Part shown: one piece after another, positions 1-8,584 of the stretch
How the letters are laid out: the number at the start of each line of letters is the position of its first letter
How positions within the stretch are numbered: position 1 is the stretch's first letter
DNA from: JARFUG01 sp050485365
Lineage (GTDB): Bacteria > Desulfobacterota > Desulfuromonadia > Desulfuromonadales > JACZKF01
NCBI GenBank assembly: GCA_050485365.1
Contig: JBJHBH010000004.1
Location: 1 to 64,000, forward strand
Length of the DNA: 64,000 bases
Reading direction: 5' to 3'
Notes under the pieces: generated by a model
Told to the model about the DNA's origin: nothing
What the model saw: the letters and a program-made list of their open reading frames with translations, nothing else
The model's database searches: none
Position numbers and translations under genes: made by a program

Positions 1-2797
1 GTGGCCTGGATACCCTGGCCATGTGTTCCCCGCTCGTGCGGGGATGAACCGCTCAAAGAGGTGGCGTGATGGCTGCTGACGAGGTGTTCCCCGCTCGTGC
101 GGGGATGAACCGCCTCTTGCCCTGTCGTCGTACCGCCTACCGTTGTGTTCCCCGCTCGTGCGGGGATGAACCGAGCCCATCCATCAGATAGGCCCTGAAT
201 TCGCCGTGTTCCCCGCTCGTGCGGGGATGAACCGGTTTCGGATTCGGTGACCGGGAGAACGAGAAAGTGTTCCCCGCTCGTGCGGGGATGAACCGGTGAT
301 CCCGCCGTAGTTGAGGGTCTGGAATGCGTGTTCCCCGCTCGTGCGGGGATGAACCGGCCGGTGAGCCCGCTGCCGCGCTCGGTGCGGAGTGTTCCCCGCT
401 CGTGCGGGGATGAACCGTTGGGATACAAGGATTGGATCAGGATGATCGAGTGTTCCCCGCTCGTGCGGGGATGAACCGATTTAGCAATTCGCCGCGTGTA
501 GCATCGCACGGTGTTCCCCGCTCGTGCGGGGATGAACCGATCAACCCGACAACCAGACCAGCGAAACCTTCGTGTTCCCCGCTCGTGCGGGGATGAACCG
601 GGATGCGGATCTTGCGATCTTCGAACGCCTCCGTGTTCCCCGCTCGTGCGGGGATGAACCGCCATGTGTTCCTCCGTATTTATTGTTGTATATGTGTTCC
701 CCGCTCGTGCGGGGATGAACCGGCGGGAATGGGTGGTATTGTGTGGGCGGCGGTGTGTTCCCCGCTCGTGCGGGGATGAACCGCTGTGGAGCATCGCCTA
801 CCCCGGCCTGACCTGGTGTTCCCCGCTCGTGCGGGGATGAACCGGAGAAAAACCATGCAATGCAAGGTCAGAGGCTGTGTTCCCCGCTCGTGCGGGGATG
901 AACCGCTCGCGGCCCTCGACATCGGCAAGCGTTTCAGGTGTTCCCCGCTCGTGCGGGGATGAACCGACGTTGCCGGCGTCGAGCTTGACCAGATCGGAGT
1001 GTTCCCCGCTCGTGCGGGGATGAACCGGCGCAGGCTTCGCCGCCCCACCGACGATCTGAGTGTTCCCCGCTCGTGCGGGGATGAACCGGCGCGCGGCGGC
1101 GGCGGGCACAAGGGCGCGGCGTGTTCCCCGCTCGTGCGGGGATGAACCGTCTCCGCAGTCGATGAGGGTGTCAGCAATCCCGTGTTCCCCGCTCGTGCGG
1201 GGATGAACCGTAGATCCCCATCCTCTGCGCCGTCAACGCCATGTGTTCCCCGCTCGTGCGGGGATGAACCGATCATCGTCGACATGGGATTTCGGCCGAG
1301 TCTGTGTTCCCCGCTCGTGCGGGGATGAACCGCCGGTGTAGCTCTGTACGATCAGGGCGATGATGTGTTCCCCGCTCGTGCGGGGATGAACCGGAGGTCG
1401 ATATCTCGGCCGCCGAGGACGAAGGGTGTTCCCCGCTCGTGCGGGGATGAACCGGAAGGGAAAATAGGATGGAGTTTATAGTGGGTGTGTTCCCCGCTCG
1501 TGCGGGGATGAACCGGAAGGGGTTGACCTCGCGCTGCTTCTTTTTGAGTGTTCCCCGCTCGTGCGGGGATGAACCGCCAATGGTATGTCCACCGTAGCTA
1601 AAATCTACGTGTTCCCCGCTCGTGCGGGGATGAACCGATCCCATATCTCGGAGCGGCGGGTTTAATCTGGTGTTCCCCGCTCGTGCGGGGATGAACCGCA
1701 TACGCTCTCAACTCCTACGCCAACGGACGAGTGTTCCCCGCTCGTGCGGGGATGAACCGATAGATATTTTCATACCTGTTCTCCTTTCAATGTGTTCCCC
1801 GCTCGTGCGGGGATGAACCGGATCAATCTACCAGATCCCTGCCGCGCGCCTCGTGTTCCCCGCTCGTGCGGGGATGAACCTTCCTGCGGCAACGCAACAT
1901 TACACATATCCAGCGTGTTCCCCGCTCGTGCGGGGATGAACCGATGATCGAGAAATTCCTCGCCGACACACCGTGGTGTTCCCCGCTCGTGCGGGGATGA
2001 ACCGCGCAGCGCGCCGGCGCTCGCCTCGACCTGGTAGTGTTCCCCGCTCGTGCGGGGATGAACCGTTCCAGCGTGATCGCGTCCAACTCCTCCGTAAGTG
2101 TTCCCCGCTCGTGCGGGGATGAACCGTGATTGTTCATGGGTGCGCTCCCTCCCCGTCTGTGTTCCCCGCTCGTGCGGGGATGAACCGTATTTCTCCTGAC
2201 TTTTCTTTCGGCAGTCATAGTGTTCCCCGCTCGTGCGGGGATGAACCGAAGACGAGGATTTTATTCGTGCGAATTGGGGCGTGTTCCCCGCTCGTGCGGG
2301 GATGAACCGATCGAGGCCGCGTTCGAGAAGCGGCGAGCCGAGTGTTCCCCGCTCGTGCGGGGATGAACCGCGCATCGGGGTGAGCGGTGACTTCGTGCAT
2401 CTGTGTTCCCCGCTCGTGCGGGGATGAACCGGTCGTCGTTGAACTTTTCTGCGGCCTTGGCTGGTGTTCCCCGCTCGTGCGGGGATGAACCGATGGAGAT
2501 CAGCGACGAGGAAAGAGAAGCCTTGTGTTCCCCGCTCGTGCGGGGATGAACCGAGGCCGGGGAGGTGGTGCAGGCCGCGAACAATGTGTTCCCCGCTCGT
2601 GCGGGGATGAACCGAGTGCAGCCCGACCCTTCCGTATCGCCCAATCGTGTTCCCCGCTCGTGCGGGGATGAACCGTGACCGGCTCACCAACGTCTCCCAT
2701 GATGTGTGTGTTCCCCGCTCGTGCGGGGATGAACCGACCGCCGCGAGTGATTCGTAGCCAGGCTCGACGTGTTCCCCGCTCGTGCGGGGATGAACCG
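1..2797 (+). CRISPR. Type I-E CRISPR array, leader-distal part (46 repeats)
   Basis: A 29-nt repeat (GTGTTCCCCGC...ATGAACCG) begins at 23, 84, 145 and so on up to 2769, giving 46 copies and 45 complete spacers; bases 1-22 are a cut spacer, so the array runs on to the left. Spacers are 32 nt (period 61) except the one after the repeat at 1853, where the register shifts by one and the repeat ends in T instead of G. The repeat matches the Escherichia type I-E consensus in length, palindrome and ACCG end. By that comparison transcription is rightward, the leader lies left of the window and the right end is the oldest. No cas gene is in the window. All spacers read are distinct. Confidence 0.98.
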
Positions 2798-2829
2798 CTT
2801 TTTCAAACAGCGGTGTCAGCTCAGACTTT

Positions 2830-2858
2830 GTGACGTTTGTCCTTGTGGGGGTGTGGAT
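2830..2858 (+). repeat. Possible degenerate terminal CRISPR repeat
   Basis: Exactly one period (61 bp) after the last perfect repeat, 2830-2858 starts with GTG and keeps TGxGGGGxTG, matching the 29-nt repeat at 13 positions. The preceding 32 nt (2798-2829) would be a terminal spacer. Leader-distal repeats often decay, but 13/29 is weak; the support is mainly the exact register. Confidence 0.3.
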
Positions 2859-2959
2859 CGAAGCATGTTGCCTATCGGAGGGCGTGGCTGAGGATCAGCA
2901 TGGACCGCAGGCCCTGCAGGCGCTATTCGACTAAAGAGTAAAGTTTTTTCATTTTTCAC

Positions 2960-2987
2960 TTTAAAAACTTTTAAGGGGTGTTATAGA
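2960..2987 (+). promoter_or_regulatory. Putative sigma70-type promoter upstream of the histidine kinase leader
   Basis: A -35-like TTTAAA at 2960-2965 and a -10-like TATAGA at 2982-2987 are 16 bp apart in an AT-rich stretch (2935-2990) that stands out from the GC-rich surroundings. Transcription would start near 2994, just before two hairpins. Confidence 0.45.
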
Positions 2988-2993
2988 ATAGGA

Positions 2994-3066
2994 ACAAGCA
3001 AAGGCGATAGTCATCCGCTTTTGCCTCCTTTTACCCCCTCTTTCGCCAGAAGAGGGGGATTTTTTA
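2994..3066 (+). ncRNA. Possible short leader RNA or small RNA of about 70 nt
   Basis: Between the predicted start near 2994 and the terminator ending at 3065 there are two stem-loops: 2998-3006 pairs with 3016-3024 (nine pairs, one G-U), followed by the terminator stem. The product would be about 70 nt with no convincing reading frame. It could be a free small RNA or an attenuating 5' leader of the kinase operon that starts 70 nt further on. No known RNA family was recognised. Confidence 0.3.
3034..3065 (+). terminator. Rho-independent terminator before the kinase gene
   Basis: Nine-pair stem 3034-3042 (CCCCCTCTT) with 3050-3058 (AAGAGGGGG), 7-nt loop, then a T-run at 3060-3065. Confidence 0.8.
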
Positions 3067-3135
3067 TGGGGCGGGTCTGGGGCAAGTTGCTGAAAAAACT
3101 TGCGCCGTTATGCGGGGTTGGTTTACAAAGCGGCT

Positions 3136-4221
3136 ATGGCCGACAAAAACTCCGTTCGCATCGGGATTCTGATTCTGCTGGTGGCGGGCATCACGGCGCT
3201 GCACTACACGACCGCCACCCACCTGTCGCAGTTTCACGACATCTATCGGCGTCTTTACTACATCCCCATCGTTCTTGGGGGCCTCTGGTTTTCTCTTCGG
3301 GGGGGGCTGGGGACCTCCATCGCCGTTTCGGTCCTCTTTGCGCCGCATGTGGTCTTTCAATGGGGGCATCACCCCACGGCCGAGCCGGAGCAGTATCTCG
3401 AGATCCTTCTGTATAACATCATCGGCTTCATCACCGGTTTTCTCGCCGAGCGCGAGCGGATTCAGTCTCTTCGCCATCAGCGCGCGGCCGAGCGCCTGGA
3501 GGAGAGCTACGCCAAGCTCAGGGCGCAGGCCGATATGATTCTGGAGATCGAGGAGCAGTTGCGCCGCGCCGATCGTCTGTCGGCGCTGGGGGAGCTTTCG
3601 GCGGGGATGGCGCATGAGATCCGCAATCCGCTCGGTTCGATCCGCGGGACGGCGGAGATTCTTCAGGACGGCATCGATCCGTCGGATAAGCGCTACGAGT
3701 TCACGCGGATTCTGATCAAGGAGGTCGACCGCCTGAACCGGGTGGTGCAGGATTTTCTGAAGTTCGCCAAGCCGACGCCTGTTCGCCGCGAGAGCTTCGA
3801 CGTGGTGCCGGTGGTGCAGGAGGTTTTGAAGCTGACCGGGCCGCAGTTGCAGAAGGCGGGGGTGCAGGGGCGTCTGGAGGGGGCAGAGGCGAGGGTGGCG
3901 GGCGACCGCGAGCAGCTCAAGCAAGCTTTTCTCAATCTGGTGCTCAATGCCCAGCAGGCGATGCCCGGTGGGGGGACGCTGACGATCGAGGTGGCGGCCG
4001 AGGGCGACGCGATCCGCATCGTCTTCGCCGATTCGGGGGTTGGCATCGGGGCGGCGGACCTGGAGAAGATCTTCAACCCCTTTTTCACCACGCGCCGCGA
4101 GGGGACGGGGCTGGGTCTGGCCATCACGCACCGCATCGTGCAGGGGCACGGCGGGCGCATCGAGGTGGCGAGCACGCCGGGCGAGGGGACGCGCTTCACC
4201 GTGGTCTTGCCGGCGGCGTAG
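3136..4221 (+). CDS. Membrane sensor histidine kinase
   Basis: 361-residue sensor kinase. The N-terminal 120 residues carry about four hydrophobic segments with almost no periplasmic domain, so the signal is probably sensed in or at the membrane. A short coiled coil leads to the dimerisation/phosphoacceptor box MAHEIRNPL (His160), then the N box NLVLNAQQAM, the G1 box DSGVGIG, the F box FNPFFTT and the G2 box GTGLGLAI of the HATPase domain. The ATG at 3136 is preferred; a TTG at 3100 in frame would add 12 residues, and neither has a strong ribosome site. The gene is followed after 40 nt by an NtrC-type regulator, its obvious partner. The order and the H-box style resemble NtrB/AtoS-type kinases; the signal is unknown. 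Confidence 0.92.
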   Translation: MADKNSVRIGILILLVAGITALHYTTATHLSQFHDIYRRLYYIPIVLGGLWFSLRGGLGTSIAVSVLFAPHVVFQWGHHPTAEPEQYLEILLYNIIGFITGFLAERERIQSLRHQRAAERLEESYAKLRAQADMILEIEEQLRRADRLSALGELSAGMAHEIRNPLGSIRGTAEILQDGIDPSDKRYEFTRILIKEVDRLNRVVQDFLKFAKPTPVRRESFDVVPVVQEVLKLTGPQLQKAGVQGRLEGAEARVAGDREQLKQAFLNLVLNAQQAMPGGGTLTIEVAAEGDAIRIVFADSGVGIGAADLEKIFNPFFTTRREGTGLGLAITHRIVQGHGGRIEVASTPGEGTRFTVVLPAA

Positions 4222-4261
4222 GGCAGGCGCTGACGTTACGAGTGGCAACGAAAAGGCAGCT

Positions 4262-5617
4262 ATGAGCGAGAAGACGGTTCTGGTTATCGATGATGACGAG
4301 TCGCTGCGGCGGGTGATCGAGTTCACCCTGAGCGAGGCGGGGTATCAGGTTCTGACGGCGACGAACGGGGAGGAGGGGGTGCATCTGTTCGGGCGGGAGA
4401 CCCCGCCGGTGGTGGTGACGGACATTCAGATGCCGGGGCTCTCGGGGTATGACGTTCTGAAGCGCATCAAGGAGCAGAGCCCCGAGACGCTGGTGATCGT
4501 CATCACCGCCTACGGGACGGTGGAGAAGGCGGTGGAGGCGATGAAGCTCGGCGCCTTCGACTACCTGACCAAGCCGTTCAGCCGCGACGAGCTGCGCATG
4601 GTGGTGGCCAAGGCCTTTTCGTTTCGCGCGCTGCAGCAGGAGAACGTGCGGCTGCGCGAGGAGCTCGAGGACCGCACCGACTTTTCGCATCTGGTGGGGA
4701 TATCGGACGAGATGAAGGAGGTCTTCGACGTGGTGCGCCGGGTGGCGGCGAGCGAGGCGACGATCCTGGTCGGGGGCGAGAGCGGCACGGGCAAGGAGCT
4801 CATCGCCCGGGCCATCCACCACGGCAGCGAGCGCCGCGCGGGGCCGTTCGTTCCGGTGAACTGCGCCGCCATCCCCAAGGAGCTTCTCGAAAGCGAGCTC
4901 TTCGGCCACGCCCGGGGCTCGTTCACCGGCGCGGTAAAGGACCGCAAGGGGAAGTTCGAGCTGGCCGACGGCGGCACCCTTTTTCTCGACGAGGTGGGGG
5001 AGCTTCCGGTGGAGTTGCAGCCCAAGCTCCTTCGGGTGCTGCAGGAGCGGGAGATCGAGCCGGTGGGCGCGGCGCCGCGCAAGATCGACGTGCGCGTGGT
5101 GGCCGCCACCAACCGCGACCTGGAGGCGGCGATGGAGGAGGGGACGTTCCGGGAGGATCTCTACTACCGCCTGGCCGTCATCCCGGTCCATCTGCCCCCC
5201 CTGCGGGCGCGGCGAGCGGACATCGCGCTGCTCGTGCAGCACTTTTTGCACAAGCACGGCGGCGCGGCCCTGAGCGTTGCGCCCGAGGCGATGGCGCGGC
5301 TGGAGGGGTACGAGTGGCCGGGGAACGTGCGCGAGCTGGAGAACGCCATGGAGCGCATGATCATTCTTCGGCGCGGCGACACGATCGAGGAGCGCGACCT
5401 CCCCCCCAAGATCCGCGGCCGGCGCGGGACCTCCTGCACCGTGCTCAATCTGCCCGAGGAGGGGTACGCTCTGGAGGATCTGGAGCGCGAGGCGGTGCTG
5501 GAGGCGCTGCGCCGCTGCGACGGCAACCAGACGAAGGCGGCGGCCTTTTTGCGTATCCCCCGCCACACCCTGATCTACCGTATGGAGAAGTACGGCATCG
5601 GCCGCAGCAAGGAGTAG
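4262..5617 (+). CDS. Sigma54-dependent response regulator, NtrC family
   Basis: 451 residues: receiver domain (acidic pocket DDD at 10-12, phosphoacceptor Asp54, Lys in LTKPF), a linker, a sigma54-interaction AAA+ domain and a C-terminal Fis-type helix-turn-helix (GNQTKAAAFLRIPRHTL). The AAA+ core has Walker A GESGTGKE, Walker B TLFLDEVGEL and an arginine-finger region FREDLYYRL. The loop that contacts sigma54 reads GSFTGA instead of the usual GAFTGA. The domain order means it activates sigma54 promoters when phosphorylated by the adjacent kinase. The start at 4262 is 40 nt after the kinase stop, with AAGGCAG upstream. Target promoters are not evident in the window. Confidence 0.95.
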   Translation: MSEKTVLVIDDDESLRRVIEFTLSEAGYQVLTATNGEEGVHLFGRETPPVVVTDIQMPGLSGYDVLKRIKEQSPETLVIVITAYGTVEKAVEAMKLGAFDYLTKPFSRDELRMVVAKAFSFRALQQENVRLREELEDRTDFSHLVGISDEMKEVFDVVRRVAASEATILVGGESGTGKELIARAIHHGSERRAGPFVPVNCAAIPKELLESELFGHARGSFTGAVKDRKGKFELADGGTLFLDEVGELPVELQPKLLRVLQEREIEPVGAAPRKIDVRVVAATNRDLEAAMEEGTFREDLYYRLAVIPVHLPPLRARRADIALLVQHFLHKHGGAALSVAPEAMARLEGYEWPGNVRELENAMERMIILRRGDTIEERDLPPKIRGRRGTSCTVLNLPEEGYALEDLEREAVLEALRRCDGNQTKAAAFLRIPRHTLIYRMEKYGIGRSKE

Positions 5618-5623
5618 GGAGTC

Positions 5624-6082
5624 ATGGCCCGTTTGTTTGTCGACGGCGATGCGCCGAGGGACGATTCGCGGCAGTTCACTCTGCAGGGATGGATCGATAC
5701 GGCCCCCTTCGAGGATCTGTGCGGGATCGTCATCGAGGAGATTGCCCCCGGAAGGGCGGTGCTGAGCATGCCCTTCACCGTCAAGCTGGCGCAGGGCGCA
5801 GGGGTGGCCCACGGCGGTGCCCTGACGACCCTGGCCGACACGGCGGTGGCGATGGCGATCAAGTCGTTTGTGCCCGAGGGAACGATCTTCGCCACCACCG
5901 AGCTGACGACCCGCTTTCTGGCGCCGGTGCGCCAGGGGACGATCAGGGCCGCCGCCGTCGTATCCGCCCCCGTGGAACGCACTCTGCATGGCGAGGCGAC
6001 CCTCACCGACGCGCAGGGGCGCGAGGTGGCGCGCTTCACCAGCGTCTTTCGCATCGCCCGCGGCCAGGGGTACGGCGAATGA
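5624..6082 (+). CDS. PaaI-like hotdog-fold thioesterase
   Basis: 152-residue single hotdog domain. The GVAHGGALTTLADTAVA segment (about residues 63-79) is the signature of the PaaI/YbgC-type acyl-CoA thioesterases: the HGG turn followed by the catalytic acidic residue on the long central helix. Such enzymes hydrolyse acyl- or aryl-CoA; the substrate cannot be read from the sequence. The start lies 6 nt after the regulator stop, and the gene overlaps the next start by ATGA, so it is probably cotranscribed with its neighbours. Confidence 0.85.
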   Translation: MARLFVDGDAPRDDSRQFTLQGWIDTAPFEDLCGIVIEEIAPGRAVLSMPFTVKLAQGAGVAHGGALTTLADTAVAMAIKSFVPEGTIFATTELTTRFLAPVRQGTIRAAAVVSAPVERTLHGEATLTDAQGREVARFTSVFRIARGQGYGE

Positions 6083-6480
6083 ACCGCGAGGCGTTCGAGA
6101 TGCTGGTCGAGCGGGCCATCGCGTCGATCCCCGCCGATTTTCTCGACCAGGTGAGCAACCTCTCCTTCCACGTGGAAGACTGGGCCGACGCCGAGACCCT
6201 CGCCGAGGTCGGCTTCGACGACCCGCGCGATCTTCTCGGCCTCTACCGCGGCTGCCCCCTCGACGAGCGCACCGTCGCTTATGCCGAGATCCCCGACGTC
6301 ATCGTCATCTATCAGGAGGCGGTGGAGAACTTTGTGCGCGAGACGGGCGAGCCCCTCTTCCACATCATTCAGGAGACGATCATCCACGAGCTTGCCCACT
6401 ATTTCGGCTTCAGCGAAGAGGAGATGGACGAGATCGAGGCGCTCTGGGCGCAGCGCAGGGCAGGGGAGTACGAGGAGTGA
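6079..6480 (+). CDS. Minimal zincin-type metallopeptidase family protein
   Basis: 133-residue protein with HELAHYFGF at 103-111 followed by acidic residues (EEEMDE), the zinc-binding HExxH signature of the small zincin_1 (DUF1025) family of compact metallopeptidase-like proteins with unknown substrate. No signal peptide or membrane segment. The ATG overlaps the thioesterase stop (ATGA), so translation is probably coupled. Confidence 0.85.
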   Translation: MNREAFEMLVERAIASIPADFLDQVSNLSFHVEDWADAETLAEVGFDDPRDLLGLYRGCPLDERTVAYAEIPDVIVIYQEAVENFVRETGEPLFHIIQETIIHELAHYFGFSEEEMDEIEALWAQRRAGEYEE

Positions 6481-6565
6481 GAGCCGCCCACCGAACCGCC
6501 GCGACTGCACACCTGAACCGTCGTTGTCTGTTCGATCCCACGGCCGCCGAAGGGGGCGTCGCGCC

Positions 6566-6594
6566 TTGACATTTCACGGCGGCCAATGTAGTTA
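6566..6594 (+). promoter_or_regulatory. Putative promoter of the tlpA-ccdA pair
   Basis: TTGACA at 6566-6571 and a weak TAGTTA at 6589-6594, spacing 17, 42 nt upstream of the lipoprotein start. The -35 box is perfect and the -10 box is poor. Confidence 0.45.
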
Positions 6595-6635
6595 TTGACC
6601 GTTCTTTTCGAGCCTCCCAGAAAGGTTTTTCGCCC

Positions 6636-7151
6636 ATGCGCCGCAGCGTTGCCCTGATTCTCGCCTTCCTGCTCGTCGCCGCCCTGATGGGGTGCAAGCG
6701 CGACGATGCGCCCACCGCGGACGTCCGCATCGGCACCGCCGCGCCGGACTTCACCCTGAACGACATCGACGGCGAGCCCGTCTCCCTTTCGTCGCTGCGC
6801 GGCAAGGTCGTTCTGGTCAACTTCTGGGCGACGTGGTGTCCGCCGTGCCGGGCCGAGAAGCCGACGATGGAGCGGCTCCAGCAGGCGTTTGCGGGGCAGG
6901 ATTTCGTGATTCTGGCCGTCAACACCGAGAACGACCCCCCCGCGGTGCGGGATTATCTGAGCAAAAATCCCCTCTCCTTCCCCGTGCTGCTCGACAACGA
7001 CGCGCGGGTGCAGCACCTCTACGGCGTCTTTCGCTTCCCCGAGACGTTCCTCGTCGACAAGGACGGCACGGTGCGCGAGCGCTACATCGGGGCGCGCGAC
7101 TGGTCCTCCACCGAATTCATGCGCTACGTCTCGGCCCTGCTGAAGGAGTAG
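6636..7151 (+). CDS. TlpA/ResA-like thiol-disulfide lipoprotein
   Basis: 171 residues. A lipoprotein signal peptide ends in LMGC (Cys20), so the protein should be anchored outside the cytoplasmic membrane. The rest is a thioredoxin fold of the AhpC/TlpA type: NFWATWCPPC with redox Cys68 and Cys71, and the cis-Pro region FRFPETFLVDKDG. Family members reduce apocytochrome c or other extracytoplasmic thiols. The next gene, 4 nt downstream, is a CcdA-type electron carrier that would feed it electrons, which supports a role in cytochrome c maturation or periplasmic thiol reduction. Confidence 0.92.
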   Translation: MRRSVALILAFLLVAALMGCKRDDAPTADVRIGTAAPDFTLNDIDGEPVSLSSLRGKVVLVNFWATWCPPCRAEKPTMERLQQAFAGQDFVILAVNTENDPPAVRDYLSKNPLSFPVLLDNDARVQHLYGVFRFPETFLVDKDGTVRERYIGARDWSSTEFMRYVSALLKE

Positions 7152-7155
7152 CGAC

Positions 7156-7905
7156 GTGCTCGAAAGCGCCGATCTGACGCTGTGGATCGCCTTCACCGCC
7201 GGGGTTCTTTCCTTTTTCTCCCCCTGCGTTTTGCCGCTCGTCCCGTCGTATGTCACCTACATCTCCGGGCTGACCTTCGGCGAGCTCAAGGATGCGCACC
7301 CGGGCTTCAAGGTGCGCTGGACGGTTCTCGTGCACTCGCTGCTCTTCGTCGCCGGTTTCTCGGCCGTCTTCATCATGCTGGGAGGGCTGGCCGGCTTCGC
7401 CTCGTACTCTTTCCAGGCGCAGCTGCGCGACTGGCTCGTCTGGATCCAGCGAGTCGGCGGCGTGCTCATCTTCATCTTCGGCGTCCACATGACGGGGCTG
7501 CTGCGAATCGGGGCGCTGCTGGGCGAAAAACGCATTCACATCGCGGGGAAGCCCGCCGGGTATGTGGGCACCTTCGTGGTCGGCATCGCCTTCGCCGCCG
7601 GGTGGACCCCGTGCATCGGCCCGATCCTCGGCTCGATCCTCGCCCTGGCGGCCACCAGCGCTCAGGACGCATCCCAAGGGGTCGTGCTGCTCAGCGCCTA
7701 CTCGGCCGGCCTCGGCATCCCCTTCGTCGTCGCGGGCGTCCTCTTCCACGGCTTCCTCTCGTTCTTCAACCGTTTCCGCGGCTACATCCGCGCGATCGAG
7801 ATCGCTACCGGCGCTCTTCTCATGATCGTCGGCGTCATGCTCTTCTTCGACCTCTTCGGCCGTCTCACCGGCTTTTTGTTCCGCTACTTTCCTGTGATGG
7901 GGTAG
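7156..7905 (+). CDS. ccdA: CcdA/DsbD-family transmembrane thiol transporter
   Basis: 249 residues with about six hydrophobic segments and the two conserved cysteine-proline sites SPCVLP (near residue 25) and WTPCIGP (near 152) that form the membrane-buried redox pair of CcdA/DsbD. It passes reducing equivalents from cytoplasmic thioredoxin to the outer face, here most likely to the TlpA-like lipoprotein encoded just upstream. Translation starts at GTG 7156, with AAGGAG at 7143-7148 inside the end of the preceding gene. Confidence 0.93.
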   Translation: MLESADLTLWIAFTAGVLSFFSPCVLPLVPSYVTYISGLTFGELKDAHPGFKVRWTVLVHSLLFVAGFSAVFIMLGGLAGFASYSFQAQLRDWLVWIQRVGGVLIFIFGVHMTGLLRIGALLGEKRIHIAGKPAGYVGTFVVGIAFAAGWTPCIGPILGSILALAATSAQDASQGVVLLSAYSAGLGIPFVVAGVLFHGFLSFFNRFRGYIRAIEIATGALLMIVGVMLFFDLFGRLTGFLFRYFPVMG

Positions 7906-7940
7906 GGGGGGAGCCGCGCCGCGTCCCTCCCCCCTTTTCC

Positions 7941-7984
7941 TTGACTTCATCCCCCGCCCCCTGTTAATAATGATCATCGATTTT
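7941..7984 (+). promoter_or_regulatory. Promoter with Fur-box-like operator upstream of fur
   Basis: A -35-like TTGACT at 7941-7946 precedes AATAATGATCATCGATTTT at 7966-7984, which matches the 19-bp Fur consensus at 13 positions and also contains an AATAAT -10-like hexamer (19-bp spacing). This layout would let the downstream Fur protein repress its own gene. Confidence 0.5.
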
Positions 7985-8000
7985 CAATAAGGGGCGCAAC

Positions 8001-8435
8001 ATGACGCAAGGACACAAGGTCTTCAGGGATTTCATGGTCCGCAAGGGGCTGAAATCGACCAGGCAGCGAGAGATCATTCTCGATGAATTTCTCGCGTCGG
8101 GCTCCCACCTCTCCACCGAAGAGCTTTACCTGAAGCTGCGCAAGAAAAACCCCAACCTCGGCTACGCGACGGTCTACCGCACGCTGAAGCTCTTCGCCGA
8201 ATGCGGCCTGGCCGAGGAGCGCCATTTCGGCGACGGCCAGACGCGCTACGAGCGCACCAGCGACGACGAGCATCACGATCACCTCGTGTGCACCGGCTGC
8301 AACGCCATCCTCGAGTTCGAAGACCCGCGCATCGAGGAGCTGCAGCAGCAGGTGGCGCGCGAGCACAACTTCAAGATCCTCAACCACCGGCTCGAGCTCT
8401 ACGGCCTGTGCAGCAAGTGCGTCGCCAAAGGCTGA
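8001..8435 (+). CDS. fur: Fur-family metalloregulator (ferric uptake regulator type)
   Basis: 144 residues, usual Fur length. The N-terminal winged helix (TRQREIILDEFL ... YATVYRTLKLF) precedes the metal site HHDHLVCTGC and a second CxxC pair (LCSKC) near the C-terminus. The HHDH stretch and residue order fit Fur rather than Zur or PerR, though this cannot be settled from sequence alone. It is a single gene between the ccdA 3' end and a terminator, with a Fur-box-like site at its promoter that suggests autoregulation. A second family member lies at 42684-43118. Confidence 0.92.
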   Translation: MTQGHKVFRDFMVRKGLKSTRQREIILDEFLASGSHLSTEELYLKLRKKNPNLGYATVYRTLKLFAECGLAEERHFGDGQTRYERTSDDEHHDHLVCTGCNAILEFEDPRIEELQQQVAREHNFKILNHRLELYGLCSKCVAKG

Positions 8436-8464
8436 AGCGTTCCTTCATCGATCTCGATTCCCAG

Positions 8465-8495
8465 AAGCGTGTTCCCAGGCGGAGCACGCTTTTTT
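8465..8495 (+). terminator. Terminator after fur
   Basis: Stem 8465-8471 (AAGCGTG) with 8485-8491 (CACGCTT), 13-nt loop, followed by a T-run to 8495. Confidence 0.75.
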
Positions 8496-8523
8496 CGTGA
8501 ACGTCCTCCCGCACCGCCTCGCT

Positions 8524-8551
8524 TTGACCATCGTCCCCCCTCGGATAAACT
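8524..8551 (+). promoter_or_regulatory. Putative promoter of the THUMP-domain gene
   Basis: TTGACC at 8524-8529 and TAAACT at 8546-8551 with 16-bp spacing, 33 nt before the start codon. Confidence 0.45.
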
Positions 8552-8584
8552 TCATGGTGTCGATGCGCACGCGGGGGAGGGGTC

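Noticed and set aside
680..2700. Long minus-strand reading frames inside the CRISPR array with repeated SSPHERGT/RFIPARAGNT/VHPRTSGEH peptides
   Set aside because: They are translations of the CRISPR repeat in different frames; the periodic peptides are an artefact of the 61-bp period.
2798..3030. CRISPR leader or cas genes to the right of the array
   Set aside because: Repeat orientation puts the leader on the left, and the sequence to the right shows no cas reading frame; the next genes are a two-component pair.
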